This document shows positions 19,206 to 28,034 of a stretch of DNA of 64,000 nt, piece by piece. Numbering within the stretch: the first letter of the stretch is position 1; each line of letters begins with the position of its first letter. Source of the DNA: Listeria booriae (GTDB taxonomy: Bacteria; Bacillota; Bacilli; Lactobacillales; Listeriaceae); NCBI RefSeq assembly GCF_000766865.1, contig NZ_JNFA01000002.1, positions 1 to 64,000 of the forward strand, given 5' to 3'. The translations under genes were made by a program, and so were the position numbers. The notes beneath the pieces are model-generated. The model made no database searches, was not told the DNA's origin, and saw only the letters and a list, made by a program, of their open reading frames with translations.

Positions 19206-19845
19206 AAAAGAACGTGCCGATTTAGCAAAAATAGTAAAGGTTATGTTTGACCGCTTCGAAACGAATGCAGCAGGAGGAAACGTGTCGGTTCGCATGAATG
19301 AAGAACACATTATTATGACGCCAACGTTGATGAGTCAGGCGCGCCTATGTGATTTGTCACCGTACGAAATTCTTGTTGTCGATAATAATAATGAAGTAGT
19401 GGAAGGCGACGGACGGGTAACGCGTGAAATCAACCTACACCGCGCTTGCTACACAGAAAATCCAAACGTTGGCTGTGTGCTTCACGCGCATCCGAAAGAA
19501 TCGATGCTATTTGCAACACTCGGCATGGAACTGCCAAACCTAACCGAAGCAACGCAAAAACTAGGCGTTATCCCAACGCTTGACTTTGCGCCCGCGACAA
19601 GTCCAGAATTAGCCGAAATTGTTCGCGCACATGTGATTGAACTCGGCGACAAAGCCGTTCCAAGTGCAAGCCTACTCAACAAACATGGCATCGTAGTCCT
19701 TGACACAAGCTTACACAAAGCATACGACTTGCTGGAACGAATCGAATACAACGCCTACATCGCAGAAAAAGCACTCGTTTTCGATGCCCTCAATATTCAA
19801 AAAATCGAACATGACAAAGCGCTACATTACAATTTAGAGGAGTAG
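19195..19845 (+). CDS. Class II aldolase (FucA/AraD family)
   Basis: 216 residues, the size of L-fuculose-1-phosphate aldolase and L-ribulose-5-phosphate epimerase relatives. GGNVSVR forms the phosphate-binding loop, LHAHPKE gives two Zn-ligand His, and LNKHGIVV gives the third. It probably cleaves the phosphorylated ketose from the kinase step to DHAP and an aldehyde. RBS AAAGGAG sits inside the end of the kinase gene. Pairing of a FucA-type aldolase with a PfkB kinase matches lmo2094-lmo2095. Confidence 0.87.
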   Translation: MLYEKERADLAKIVKVMFDRFETNAAGGNVSVRMNEEHIIMTPTLMSQARLCDLSPYEILVVDNNNEVVEGDGRVTREINLHRACYTENPNVGCVLHAHPKESMLFATLGMELPNLTEATQKLGVIPTLDFAPATSPELAEIVRAHVIELGDKAVPSASLLNKHGIVVLDTSLHKAYDLLERIEYNAYIAEKALVFDALNIQKIEHDKALHYNLEE

Positions 19846-19851
19846 ATTCCA

Positions 19852-20055
19852 ATGGATAAATGGCTTTTTAATCTAAGCATTTTCATTAGCGCGGCATTAT
19901 TGGTTGTGGGTTCTTTGCAAAGCCAGTTTCTACTAACAGGTCTTGCTCTCGTATTCGCCATAATGGCCCAACATTTCTATCGCAAGAAATATCCGAAACG
20001 CAACCGGAGTTTCAAAGAATTACTAGAAGAACGCGAAGCATTAAAACAAAAATAA
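19852..20055 (+). CDS. Small membrane protein at end of gat operon
   Basis: 67 residues, function unknown. Two hydrophobic stretches (about 5-22 and 26-42), then a highly charged tail (RKKYPKRNRSFKELLEEREA). Its ATG follows the aldolase stop by six bases, with TTAGAGGAG as RBS, so it is the last gene of the operon. Confidence 0.7.
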   Translation: MDKWLFNLSIFISAALLVVGSLQSQFLLTGLALVFAIMAQHFYRKKYPKRNRSFKELLEEREALKQK

Positions 20056-20062
20056 ATTCCGA

Positions 20063-20097
20063 AGTCGTAGAAGCAATAATTGTTTCTGCGGCTTTTT
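20063..20097 (+). terminator. Terminator of gat operon
   Basis: AGTCGTAGAAGCAA (20063-20076) pairs over 14 bp, with wobbles, with TTGTTTCTGCGGCT (20080-20093), then T-run. Confidence 0.9.
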
Positions 20098-20131
20098 GCT
20101 TTAACATTTCTTTAGGAAATCTTTCTCTCTT

Positions 20132-20176
20132 TTACGTGACTCAAATCTTTTTCCCCTACAGAATCTGTGCTATAAT
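20132..20176 (+). promoter_or_regulatory. cdaA promoter region
   Basis: An extended -10 TGCTATAAT ends at 20176 (TATAAT 20171-20176). No good -35 is visible, as expected for an extended -10 promoter. TTACGTGA at 20132-20139 recurs in similar form before glmM. Confidence 0.65.
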
Positions 20177-20262
20177 GGCAAGTATAAGCATTTTCTTTAG
20201 CTTAATTATGTAAAGCAGTAACTAAAAATGTAGACTTGCTTTTTGAAATTGGAGGCGAATAT

Positions 20263-21084
20263 ATGTCCTTTCCAGATGGATCAATTTTTCATTATTTATC
20301 GAATGTAATTGACATTTTGGTAGTATGGTTTGTTATTTATAAATTAATTATGTTAATCCGTGGCACGAAAGCGGTGCAGCTTTTAAAAGGTATTTTTATC
20401 ATTATCATTGTCAAATTACTAAGTATTTTCCTGAACCTCCAAACAGTGGGCTGGATTACCGATCAAATATTGACGTGGGGATTTTTAGCTATTATTATTA
20501 TTTTCCAACCCGAATTACGTCGTGCGCTAGAAACGCTTGGGCGCGGTAGTTTCATCTCGAAAGCTGGTTCTAAACGTGAGAAAGAGCAAAGGTTCTTGAT
20601 TGATTCGATTGAGAAGTCAGTGAGCTACATGGGCAAACGCCGTATTGGTGCGCTAATATCGATTGAGCGTGGCACTGGGCTTGACGATTATATCGAGACT
20701 GGGATTTCGCTAGATGCGGATATTTCATCCCAACTGCTTATCAATATTTTCATTCCGAACACACCACTTCACGATGGTGCAGTGATTATTAAGAACAATA
20801 AAATCGCAGCGGCGGCAGGTTATTTGCCACTATCAGATAGTCCGTTCCTTTCGAAAGAACTTGGAACAAGACATCGCGCGGCACTAGGAATTAGTGAAGT
20901 TACCGATTCATTAACAGTCGTTGTTTCCGAAGAGACAGGCGGCATTTCAATAACGAAAGGCGGAGAACTATTCCGCGAAGTAACACCAGAACGCCTACAT
21001 GAAATTTTGGAGAAAGAACTAGTTGTACCAGCTCAAAAGAAACCCTCAGTCTTTGCAAAATGGAAAGGGGGTCGTAAGGAATGA
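20263..21084 (+). CDS. cdaA: Diadenylate cyclase CdaA
   Basis: 273 residues from ATG 20263 (GGAGGCG seven bases upstream); a TTG 27 bases earlier is also in frame but lies before the RBS. Three N-terminal membrane helices (to about residue 90) anchor a DAC domain with the catalytic DGA motif (Asp171) and GTRHRAA. It condenses two ATP to c-di-AMP at the membrane. Length and order match lmo2120 (dacA). The stop overlaps the start of cdaR, its regulator, and glmM follows; this three-gene order is conserved in Firmicutes and GlmM can inhibit CdaA. Targets of c-di-AMP encoded in this window include KimA and probably the Ktr system. Confidence 0.96.
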   Translation: MSFPDGSIFHYLSNVIDILVVWFVIYKLIMLIRGTKAVQLLKGIFIIIIVKLLSIFLNLQTVGWITDQILTWGFLAIIIIFQPELRRALETLGRGSFISKAGSKREKEQRFLIDSIEKSVSYMGKRRIGALISIERGTGLDDYIETGISLDADISSQLLINIFIPNTPLHDGAVIIKNNKIAAAAGYLPLSDSPFLSKELGTRHRAALGISEVTDSLTVVVSEETGGISITKGGELFREVTPERLHEILEKELVVPAQKKPSVFAKWKGGRKE

Positions 21085-22505
21085 TGGATCGCATTTTATC
21101 AAATAAATGGTCTGTCCGCATCATCTCACTTATTTTCGCGGCTGTCCTATTCACTTATATCACATCATCAAGCGACAAAACGCTTAGCATGGGAGAAAGC
21201 GGCACTTACGTAGATGTTATCAATAATGTCCCCGTAGAAGTCTACTATGACAAAGACAAGATGACCGTTTCAGGCGCCCCAGATACCGTAGACGTTACCG
21301 TAACAGGTTCCAAAGGCCTCGTGCAACTTGCCAAATCACAGTCAAACCTAGTAGCCTATATCGATTTGAAAAAAGCCAAAGCAGGAACACAAAACGCCAA
21401 AATCCAGATCAAAGGCCTCTCAGATCGCTTGAAAGCAACGATCAACCCAGCAACAGCAAAAGTAACCATCGCAGAAAAAGTAACGAAGAAATATACTGTT
21501 GATGTCGAGCTCAATAAATCAGTCATTGCCGACGGTTACCAAGCAGGAACCGCCAAAGTTAAACCGAAAAAAGTATCGATTACAGGTTCCCAAGAAGTGC
21601 TGAATCAAATTGCGTACGTCAAAGCAACAGTCTCAGATGAGAAAGACCAGAAGAGCGACTTCGACACAACAGCGACAGTCAGCGCCTTTGATGCGAATCT
21701 CAATAAATTGGACGTAGAAATAGATCCTGGCCAAGTCGATGTGAGCGTACCAGTTTCCAAAATAGGAAAAACAGTACCACTACGCTTCCAACAAAGCGGC
21801 AATCCGGCTGACAAAACCGTCACCATCTCAAGCCTTACATCCGATGACACCAAAGTTACCGTCATTGCACCAGAAAGCGTGACCGACAGCATTGAACAGA
21901 TCACCATTCCAATTGACGTGACCCAAATAACTGGCGACAAAACCGTAGAAGTCAAAGTCCCAGTTCCAACAGGCGCAACATCCGTGAACCCAACATCTGT
22001 CAAAGTGAACATAAAAACCACAAAAAAGCAGAATGACCAGAGTTCAAACAACGATGCTAACAAGAGCTCTGGTCAAACACCGGAAGCACCAGCAACGACA
22101 ACACCAGATACAGACACCACAACACCTCCAGCAAACAATGATAAGGACGAAAACAGTGATGACAATTCCGACACCGAAGACAAACAAGTATCCACCGAGT
22201 TTCGAGATGTACCAATTACGATTACTGGACTAAACAACTCAGAATCATTCAATACAACATTCATTGATCCGGTAAGCGGGAAAGTCAATATCACCATTAA
22301 CGGTACACAAAAAGAAATCGACACAGTAGAGCGCAGCGATTTTAATATCGTAGCCAATCTAAGCAATTTGCAAGAAGGCATCCACACAGTGCCACTTGCC
22401 GTTCACGGTTTAGCAGCTAATTTTACATTTACACTGACACAATCAAAAGCAGAAATCCAAATCGTGAAAAAGGTTGCAGACGCTTCAAATCAAGACCTCA
22501 GCTAA
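21081..22505 (+). CDS. cdaR: CdaA regulator CdaR (YbbR-domain protein)
   Basis: 474 residues. One N-terminal membrane helix (about 8-28), then YbbR domains outside the membrane. Three or four repeats can be seen through recurring motifs such as VPVEVYYD, KKVSITGSQEVLN and TVEVKVPVPTG. Residues about 315-375 form an Asp/Thr/Pro/Asn-rich linker (TTTPDTDTTTPP), and a last YbbR-like domain follows (FRDVPITITGLN). It interacts with CdaA and modulates its activity. The extended low-complexity linker before the last repeat is a noticeable feature. Confidence 0.93.
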   Translation: MMDRILSNKWSVRIISLIFAAVLFTYITSSSDKTLSMGESGTYVDVINNVPVEVYYDKDKMTVSGAPDTVDVTVTGSKGLVQLAKSQSNLVAYIDLKKAKAGTQNAKIQIKGLSDRLKATINPATAKVTIAEKVTKKYTVDVELNKSVIADGYQAGTAKVKPKKVSITGSQEVLNQIAYVKATVSDEKDQKSDFDTTATVSAFDANLNKLDVEIDPGQVDVSVPVSKIGKTVPLRFQQSGNPADKTVTISSLTSDDTKVTVIAPESVTDSIEQITIPIDVTQITGDKTVEVKVPVPTGATSVNPTSVKVNIKTTKKQNDQSSNNDANKSSGQTPEAPATTTPDTDTTTPPANNDKDENSDDNSDTEDKQVSTEFRDVPITITGLNNSESFNTTFIDPVSGKVNITINGTQKEIDTVERSDFNIVANLSNLQEGIHTVPLAVHGLAANFTFTLTQSKAEIQIVKKVADASNQDLS

Positions 22506-22510
22506 ACAAA

Positions 22511-22550
22511 GCCCGATGATTTTCCTAGACAACTAGCCTTTTCATCGGGC
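22511..22550 (+). other. Hairpin after cdaR without T-run
   Basis: GCCCGATGA (22511-22519) pairs perfectly with TCATCGGGC (22542-22550), followed by ATTTAC rather than a T-run. It could partially terminate or process the cdaAR message so that glmM, which has its own -10 downstream, is expressed separately. Confidence 0.6.
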
Positions 22551-22561
22551 ATTTACATAAG

Positions 22562-22595
22562 ATTACGTGTAAATTACGTGAAAAAAAGGTATAAT
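22562..22595 (+). promoter_or_regulatory. Probable glmM promoter with direct repeat
   Basis: TATAAT at 22590-22595 with no good -35. Two copies of ATTACGTG (22562-22569 and 22573-22580) lie 11 bp apart just upstream. The leader that follows can pair GGTTGGC (about 22632) with GCCAACC (about 22673). Confidence 0.5.
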
Positions 22596-22708
22596 AGAAA
22601 GATACACAAGGAAAAAGCAATGACATAAGAAGGTTGGCCATTACCATGTAACCGTACGCAAATGAAAACAAAGCCAACCCTGCAATGAAAGAAGGAGCGA
22701 ATTATAAA

Positions 22709-24055
22709 ATGGGAAAATATTTTGGTACTGATGGTGTTAGAGGAGTCGCAAATAAAGAATTATCTCCAGAACTAGCTTTTCGTTTAGGCAGATTTGGAGG
22801 TTATATACTAACAAAACACGTTGGTGAACACCCAAAAGTTTTAGTTGCTAGAGATACACGAATCTCCGGTGAAATGTTAGAATCAGCGTTAATCGCAGGT
22901 CTTGTTTCAGTAGGAATCGAAGTGATGCGTTTAGGCGTTATCTCCACACCAGGAGTGGCTTACCTAACGAAAGCACAAGGCGCAGCAGCAAGCGTCATGA
23001 TTTCTGCTTCACATAATCCAGTAGAAGACAATGGTATCAAATTCTTCGGTTCAGACGGCTTTAAACTTTCCGATGACCAAGAATTAGAAATCGAAGCACT
23101 TCTTGACGGTGGCGCAGACGAATTACCACGTCCAAGCGACGAAGGTCTTGGAACAGTCAGCGACTATTTCGAAGGCAAACAGAAATACCTACAATATCTA
23201 AAACAAACAGTAGATAATGGCTTCACTGGCTTACACGTAGCACTTGATTGCGCAAACGGAGCCACTTCATCACTTGCAACACATTTATTTGCCGACTTAG
23301 ATGCCGATACAAGTTCAATGGGCGCATCTCCGAACGGTTTAAATATCAATGCAGGCGTAGGTTCTACACACCCAGAGAAACTGGCTGAATTTGTGAAAGA
23401 GAAGAATGCCGATGTCGGTTTAGCATTTGATGGCGACGGCGACCGTGTCATTGCAGTAGATGAGAATGGCGAAATCGTAGATGGCGACAAAATCATGTTC
23501 ATCTGCGCGAAACACCTAAAAGCACAAGGACGCTTAACAAACGACACACTCGTATCCACAGTGATGAGTAACCTAGGCTTCTACAAAGGTCTTGAAGAAC
23601 TAGGCATTAAAGCCATCCAAACAGCAGTAGGTGACCGTTACGTCGTAGAAGCAATGCGCGAAGGCTCATACAGCCTCGGCGGCGAGCAATCCGGTCACAT
23701 CGTATTCCTAGACCATATCACGACTGGTGATGGCCTGCTAACAGGTATCCAACTAGTCAATGTCATGAAAGAAACAGGGAAGAAACTATCCGAACTAGCA
23801 GCAGAAATGCAAACCTTCCCCCAAAAATTAGTAAATATTCGCGTTACCGATAAAAACGGCGTTACCGAAAATGCCAAAGTTCACGCAGCTATCTCAGCAG
23901 TAGAAGCAGAAATGAACGGCAATGGTCGCGTCTTGGTTCGCCCATCAGGAACAGAACCACTTGTTCGCGTCATGGTAGAAGCCGCTTCAGCAGAAGACAC
24001 AGAACGTTTCTGCGACAGCATCGCCAAAGTCGTAGTCGACGAAATGGGCTTATAA
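22709..24055 (+). CDS. glmM: Phosphoglucosamine mutase GlmM
   Basis: 448 residues from ATG 22709 ([12 protein letters not shown]), with AAGGAG upstream; an ATG 24 bases earlier overlaps the RBS region and is not preferred. It converts glucosamine-6-phosphate to glucosamine-1-phosphate for UDP-GlcNAc and the cell wall. The phospho-serine loop is [12 protein letters not shown] (Ser101), the metal loop is FDGDGDRV, and the C-terminal sugar-binding loop is [12 protein letters not shown]. The substrate comes from GlmS, encoded 7 kb downstream. Confidence 0.97.
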   Translation: MGKYFGTDGVRGVANKELSPELAFRLGRFGGYILTKHVGEHPKVLVARDTRISGEMLESALIAGLVSVGIEVMRLGVISTPGVAYLTKAQGAAASVMISASHNPVEDNGIKFFGSDGFKLSDDQELEIEALLDGGADELPRPSDEGLGTVSDYFEGKQKYLQYLKQTVDNGFTGLHVALDCANGATSSLATHLFADLDADTSSMGASPNGLNINAGVGSTHPEKLAEFVKEKNADVGLAFDGDGDRVIAVDENGEIVDGDKIMFICAKHLKAQGRLTNDTLVSTVMSNLGFYKGLEELGIKAIQTAVGDRYVVEAMREGSYSLGGEQSGHIVFLDHITTGDGLLTGIQLVNVMKETGKKLSELAAEMQTFPQKLVNIRVTDKNGVTENAKVHAAISAVEAEMNGNGRVLVRPSGTEPLVRVMVEAASAEDTERFCDSIAKVVVDEMGL

Positions 24056-24064
24056 AAAACAAAT

Positions 24065-24097
24065 AAAAACGAGCAATTTTTCTCACTGCTCGTTTTT
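24065..24097 (+). terminator. Terminator of glmM
   Basis: AAAAACGAGCA pairs with TGCTCGTTTTT across an 11-nt loop. Confidence 0.9.
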
Positions 24098-24124
24098 ATT
24101 TTGCAAAAAGAGGGGGCATTAGAA

Positions 24125-24583
24125 ATCAAGAAATACAAAGTCATCTTACTCACCATCGTCGCTTTAGCCCTATTCATCGTCGGCGTCCAACTCATTGTAG
24201 ACATCCATGCCAAAAATCTAGCCGACACGAAAGCAGAAGCAAACCAACAAGCATTGCGTGAAATCACCAACATCCAAATGAAGCAAATCCTATCCGACAA
24301 GAAAACCGGCTACGTATATGTCGGCCGTCCAAGTTGCCCAGATTGCGATCCATTCCAAAAGAAATTACGCAACGCCCTAAAAGAAACCGATCGTCAAGGC
24401 TACTATTACAACACCGACGCCGCCCGCAAAGCCGACAAGAACTACACAGAAATCATCAAACAAATGAACGTCCGCGTAGTCCCGACCTTGATTTACTTCA
24501 CAAGAGGCCTTGAGACAGACCGCTACAAAGGCGACTTAGACGACACCACTCAAATAAAAGAATGGCTACAAAAACAAAAATAG
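24125..24583 (+). CDS. Membrane-anchored thioredoxin-fold protein
   Basis: About 153 residues. An N-terminal membrane helix (VILLTIVALALFIVGVQLIV) is followed by an extracytoplasmic thioredoxin-like domain with the redox motif CPDC (GRPSCPDCDPF) and the cis-Pro loop VVPTLIYF. It resembles the bacteriocin-transport-accessory or Trx-like membrane proteins of Firmicutes and may act in disulfide handling outside the cell. The start is odd: the frame opens at TTG 24101, inside the terminator T-run and before the good RBS AGGGGG (24111-24116). No ATG, GTG or TTG follows the RBS at proper distance, but an ATC codon lies eight bases after it (24125). The start is thus unresolved. Confidence 0.7.
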   Translation: MKKYKVILLTIVALALFIVGVQLIVDIHAKNLADTKAEANQQALREITNIQMKQILSDKKTGYVYVGRPSCPDCDPFQKKLRNALKETDRQGYYYNTDAARKADKNYTEIIKQMNVRVVPTLIYFTRGLETDRYKGDLDDTTQIKEWLQKQK

Positions 24584-24628
24584 AGAACAAAGCATCGATT
24601 TTTCGAAAATCGAACACTTTGTTCTCTA
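24581..24628. terminator. Bidirectional terminator between convergent genes
   Basis: TAGAGAACAAAG (24581-24592) pairs with CTTTGTTCTCTA (24617-24628), with an inner stem TCGATTTT/AAAATCGA. T-runs on both strands serve the thioredoxin-like gene and the Crp/Fnr gene. Confidence 0.9.
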
Positions 24629-24635
24629 TTTTTTA

Positions 24636-25328
24636 TTATGGGCGAGGCGTACGATGTATCTCTAACTGCTCGCGTAGTTTTAAAATATCAAGAATCACAG
24701 TTGGCTTAGGCTTCAATCGAATAATCCCTTGCTCACGTAACTTCTGTAATTCCACATTAGCCCGCGTTCTTGGCACTTGCGACACTAAAGCCAAATGATT
24801 TTGCGTAATTCCACGTGGGAAACTAATGCCATCATCCGTTTTAATACCTACCGTGTTCGCAATATAAAGTAATGCCGAAATCAAACGACGACGCGGATCA
24901 TGATGCGCAATCTCAACCAGGGCATTACGCTCATGCATTTGCGTATATCCATCAAAATACAAGAACCAGAAACCATCCGAATCTGACTGAAAAAGGCGAA
25001 GAATATCATTTCGGTTATAAATTCTGATTTTTGTATCTCGTAAAGCTGTCACATTAAACTGAAAAGGAGAGTCTAAAAGAAAATTCGCACTACCAAACCA
25101 AGAATTACTGTTTAAAAAGCGCGTAATGACTTGCAACTTATCAGAATTTGTCACACTAAAAGAGACAAGTCCAGAATCCACAATATAAAAATGTGCGTCA
25201 ATCTTTCCTTCCTCAACAATGAGTTCATTTTTCTTGTAGCTAGCTGTTTTATACGGGATGTCTAACTCAGTAATTTTCTCGATTAATTTCTCACCATTAA
25301 AATTCTTTACTAAATCGGCAACATACAT
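24636..25328 (-). CDS. Crp/Fnr-family regulator (PrfA-like)
   Basis: 230 residues. An N-terminal cyclic-nucleotide-binding-type beta-roll (IVEEGKIDAHFYIVDSGLVSF, residues about 32-55) and a C-terminal winged helix (ISFPRGITQNHLALVSQVPRTR, residues about 165-190). No Cys cluster, so not an oxygen-sensing Fnr. Listeria genomes carry a large set of such PrfA-like paralogues of unknown target. Whether it binds cAMP cannot be told; the phosphate-binding cassette is not conserved by eye. It stands alone, with about 200 bp of AT-rich sequence upstream. Confidence 0.85.
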   Translation of the reverse strand: MYVADLVKNFNGEKLIEKITELDIPYKTASYKKNELIVEEGKIDAHFYIVDSGLVSFSVTNSDKLQVITRFLNSNSWFGSANFLLDSPFQFNVTALRDTKIRIYNRNDILRLFQSDSDGFWFLYFDGYTQMHERNALVEIAHHDPRRRLISALLYIANTVGIKTDDGISFPRGITQNHLALVSQVPRTRANVELQKLREQGIIRLKPKPTVILDILKLREQLEIHRTPRP

Positions 25329-25529
25329 ATTTTTATTCCCCTTCTCTTTAACGATTGGTCTTACCTCTATTATAAAGATGTTTCAGAATAAAAAAAAGTC
25401 ATATAGTATACTTTCAACAAGAAAAATAGGTGCAATATGTTACAGATTAATGAAAATGTTAAAAAAACACACTACATATGGAAATATATTCTTTGTTCGT
25501 TAAAAGCGTATCTCAAAAATGAAAGTCCT

Positions 25530-25985
25530 TTATTCATGCAGGTTTAATGATAAAATGATCTGATCTTGCGCTTGAATCCCGTCTTCCCATATCGGTTGAG
25601 CATAATTTTCGACGAAATAATTAGGCACAATTTTAGTGATTTTGAAGCCATTCTTTTTGTAAAAAGTAAGAGCTTGAATACTTGAATTAGCCGTTTTAAC
25701 TAATAATGTGTCTTTGTGTAACTTTTTTACGTGCTTAATTGCACAATTTATTAAGTTTGTACCGTACCTAGCACCCTGATACGTTGGAGATATGGCGATG
25801 TTCATGATTTCAGCTGTTTTCCCCTGACTTTGTATACAAACAACTCCGACAATGTCTTTCTCTACTTTTAGTAAAAATACATCAGACTGGAAGAAATAGC
25901 GATCAATCATATCCTTGTCTGGGTCCGCCAAAAATAAAAGCGCATAAGGAATCGCATCATTTTCCGTCCATTGCACAATTTGCAT
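25530..25985 (-). CDS. GNAT-family N-acetyltransferase
   Basis: 151 residues, single GNAT domain. Motif A for acetyl-CoA is visible as NIAISPTYQGARYGTNLINCA, and motif B near FYKKNGFKITKIVPNYF. The acceptor is unknown. RBS GGAGGTGATTTT read on the minus strand. Single-gene unit. Confidence 0.85.
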   Translation of the reverse strand: MQIVQWTENDAIPYALLFLADPDKDMIDRYFFQSDVFLLKVEKDIVGVVCIQSQGKTAEIMNIAISPTYQGARYGTNLINCAIKHVKKLHKDTLLVKTANSSIQALTFYKKNGFKITKIVPNYFVENYAQPIWEDGIQAQDQIILSLNLHE

Positions 25986-26224
25986 AAAATCACCTCCAAA
26001 TCCATGTTAGCAATTATACCGAATGAATACAATGAATACGTCGTTTAAAAACATAATTACCCCTAATAACTGAAATTCCCGCCATTAATTCACAAGATTT
26101 TCATAAAACACCGCTACACATATGGGAATTCTTTCATCATGATAAAAAAATCTGCCGTAAAATAGAATAAAGAGGAGCAAAACAATCTAAAAGTGGAATA
26201 AACTAATAGAATTGGAGTTATTCA

Positions 26225-27244
26225 ATGAATCGGCGACTAATATGGATTGATAATTTAAAAGCTTACGGGGTGATCCTTGTTATCATCGGCCATTCTATCG
26301 TGCAGCCAATAACGTATGAATATTCGGCGCTATTGATGAAACTGATTTACTCTTTTCATATGCCTTTGTTCTTTTTTATCTCGGGTTTTTTATTTTCTAG
26401 TAAAGCAAGAGGAAATTACTTCAGCAGGAAATGGAAGTCATTATTGCTTCCTTACTTTATTTTTCAAATTATTTCTGTGCTTTTCATCAATGCCTTCTAC
26501 TATGTGACAACTGGGCAATTAGAACGCGACCCAATCAGCGCGATACTAAGCATTTTTTATTTAAATGGCAATGTAGGCTGGAACGCACCACTATGGTTTT
26601 TAATTGTTTTGGCAATCATGGATATATTATTTTATTTCTTTAATAAACTCAAAAAGCATGGCTGGCTACAGTTTTTCCTTGTTGTTGTGAGTTGTATTAT
26701 TGGCTGGCAATTAAGTCAAACTGGGATTAAATATCCGCTCGGCTTACAGATTGTATTTTCCTGCTTTATTTTTTACTATTTAGGAAATCTCACGAAGAAG
26801 TACCGAATAATGAAACGACTGTCTAGGCATCTAGGCGTTTATTTTTCCATTGTGATTGCTTCGGGTGCTTTCCTAGTTGCCAGCATGCTTTGGCTTAATG
26901 GAACGCGATTTGTCAGCTTGTATGATAATTATTTCGGCACCAGTTACGCATTGTTCCTAGTGACAGCACTCTGCGGAATTTTATTCTCATTTCTAATTTT
27001 CCAAATGATTTATGGACTAAACATATTAACAGTGCTCGGCAGACAATCCATTCTTCTACTAGGAACACAATATTTTTTATTACTAACATTTGATAAAATC
27101 GGACACATACTCGGAATCTATTCCGGCACCGCCTTTTATTTATATGTAAAAGTATCACTCGTCTTGCTCACCTACCTCATAGCATTATACGCATGGCAGA
27201 AAAGAAAATCAGTTTTGTTACAGCCTCGGCTATATTTCAAATAA
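26225..27244 (+). CDS. Acyltransferase-3 family membrane protein
   Basis: 339 residues with about ten hydrophobic segments, of the OafA/YrhL/WecH-type acyltransferase family (Acyl_transf_3), which O-acetylates surface polysaccharides or other exported glycans. The N-terminus RRLIWIDNLKAYGVILVIIGHS has the conserved Arg/Asp and the catalytic-type His of the family; SFHMPLFFFISGFLF follows. ATG with TTGGAG upstream. The target glycan is not evident from neighbours. Confidence 0.87.
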   Translation: MNRRLIWIDNLKAYGVILVIIGHSIVQPITYEYSALLMKLIYSFHMPLFFFISGFLFSSKARGNYFSRKWKSLLLPYFIFQIISVLFINAFYYVTTGQLERDPISAILSIFYLNGNVGWNAPLWFLIVLAIMDILFYFFNKLKKHGWLQFFLVVVSCIIGWQLSQTGIKYPLGLQIVFSCFIFYYLGNLTKKYRIMKRLSRHLGVYFSIVIASGAFLVASMLWLNGTRFVSLYDNYFGTSYALFLVTALCGILFSFLIFQMIYGLNILTVLGRQSILLLGTQYFLLLTFDKIGHILGIYSGTAFYLYVKVSLVLLTYLIALYAWQKRKSVLLQPRLYFK

Positions 27245-27267
27245 AAAACTTGTCCGTGTCACCAAAC

Positions 27268-27517
27268 CTCAGCGTGTCGACAAATGTCTAGCTCCTAGGC
27301 AAGGACTAACCCTTCACTTCGTTCACGCTTATATTGGAACTGTAACTCGTTACACGTCGAACAGTTCCAACAAAGCGGAGCGTACTAGAGTACGTTGACT
27401 GAAAACAGGGAGAGAGTCGTATCCTCGACCATGTGAGAAGTTATGCGTAGCGCAGCGTAGAAGAGCATCGGAACGGAGCTTTTAACGACGAAAATGGGCG
27501 TTTGTCGACACGCTGAG
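27268..27517. repeat. 250-bp structured element with 17-bp perfect inverted ends
   Basis: CTCAGCGTGTCGACAAA (27268-27284) and TTTGTCGACACGCTGAG (27501-27517) are perfect inverted copies. As RNA, the stem extends six more pairs inward using G-U pairs (27285-27290 with 27495-27500). Inside lie TTGGAACTGT/ACAGTTCCAA (27335-27344/27361-27370) and CGTACT/AGTACG (27381-27386/27389-27394). No ORF fits. A G-run plus nine T's follows at 27531-27541, as in a terminator. It fills most of the 343-bp gap between genes. Confidence 0.7.
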
Positions 27518-27587
27518 CCTTCTTGAGAAAGGGGTTTTTTTTATTTGGGTGATTCTATGTTAAAATAAACTCGAGGTGAAACAAACA

Positions 27588-27986
27588 ATGGCAATGAAAG
27601 ACCAAATCGAAACCGAAGTAAATCAATACTTAGCAGACAATAACATGAGCACGAGTTTCCAACGTTTATTATATGCGGGGCCATCGATGCGAACCCGGCA
27701 CAATCTCGTTCTTGTTTTCACGGAAGTAGGGCTTATCACGTTCTCATTTTCTATCGTCAGCAAATCTGAAACGCAAATGTTCTTCTTACCAAAAGAGAAA
27801 ATCCGAGCCATTCGTCTTGATAAAAAACGTTTTGTTCACAAACTTTCGATGGAAGCTGAAAATGAAGAAGGAGACGTTGAGCGTGCCCAATATTTCGTAA
27901 GTAAAAGGGTATTTGGGAGAGCTTGGCATAAGGAAACTTTGCAATTTCTTTTTGATAAAAACATTTTTTCGTCGTTGAAAAACTGA
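27588..27986 (+). CDS. Hypothetical protein, possible bacterial PH-like domain
   Basis: 132 residues from ATG 27588; GAGGTGA (27573-27579) fits this start and the GTG at 27576 does not. Soluble, no signal or TM. The mid part (LVLVFTEVGLITFSFSI ... FFLPKEKIRAIRLDKK) has the strand pattern of small bacterial PH/YokE-like domains, but I do not recognise the family firmly. It begins a run of three small genes on the plus strand, each with its own RBS. Confidence 0.7.
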   Translation: MAMKDQIETEVNQYLADNNMSTSFQRLLYAGPSMRTRHNLVLVFTEVGLITFSFSIVSKSETQMFFLPKEKIRAIRLDKKRFVHKLSMEAENEEGDVERAQYFVSKRVFGRAWHKETLQFLFDKNIFSSLKN

Positions 27987-28034
27987 TTTTCTGGTAGAAT
28001 AGACAAAAGGGTATTTTTTATGGAGGTAACTACT

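Noticed and set aside
21605-22063. 152-codon minus-strand frame inside cdaR
   Set aside because: Shadow of the YbbR-repeat coding region, low-complexity Val/Thr/Ser translation.
27268-27517. Insertion sequence
   Set aside because: The ends are inverted repeats but there is no transposase ORF and no clear target-site duplication; kept as a structured repeat.
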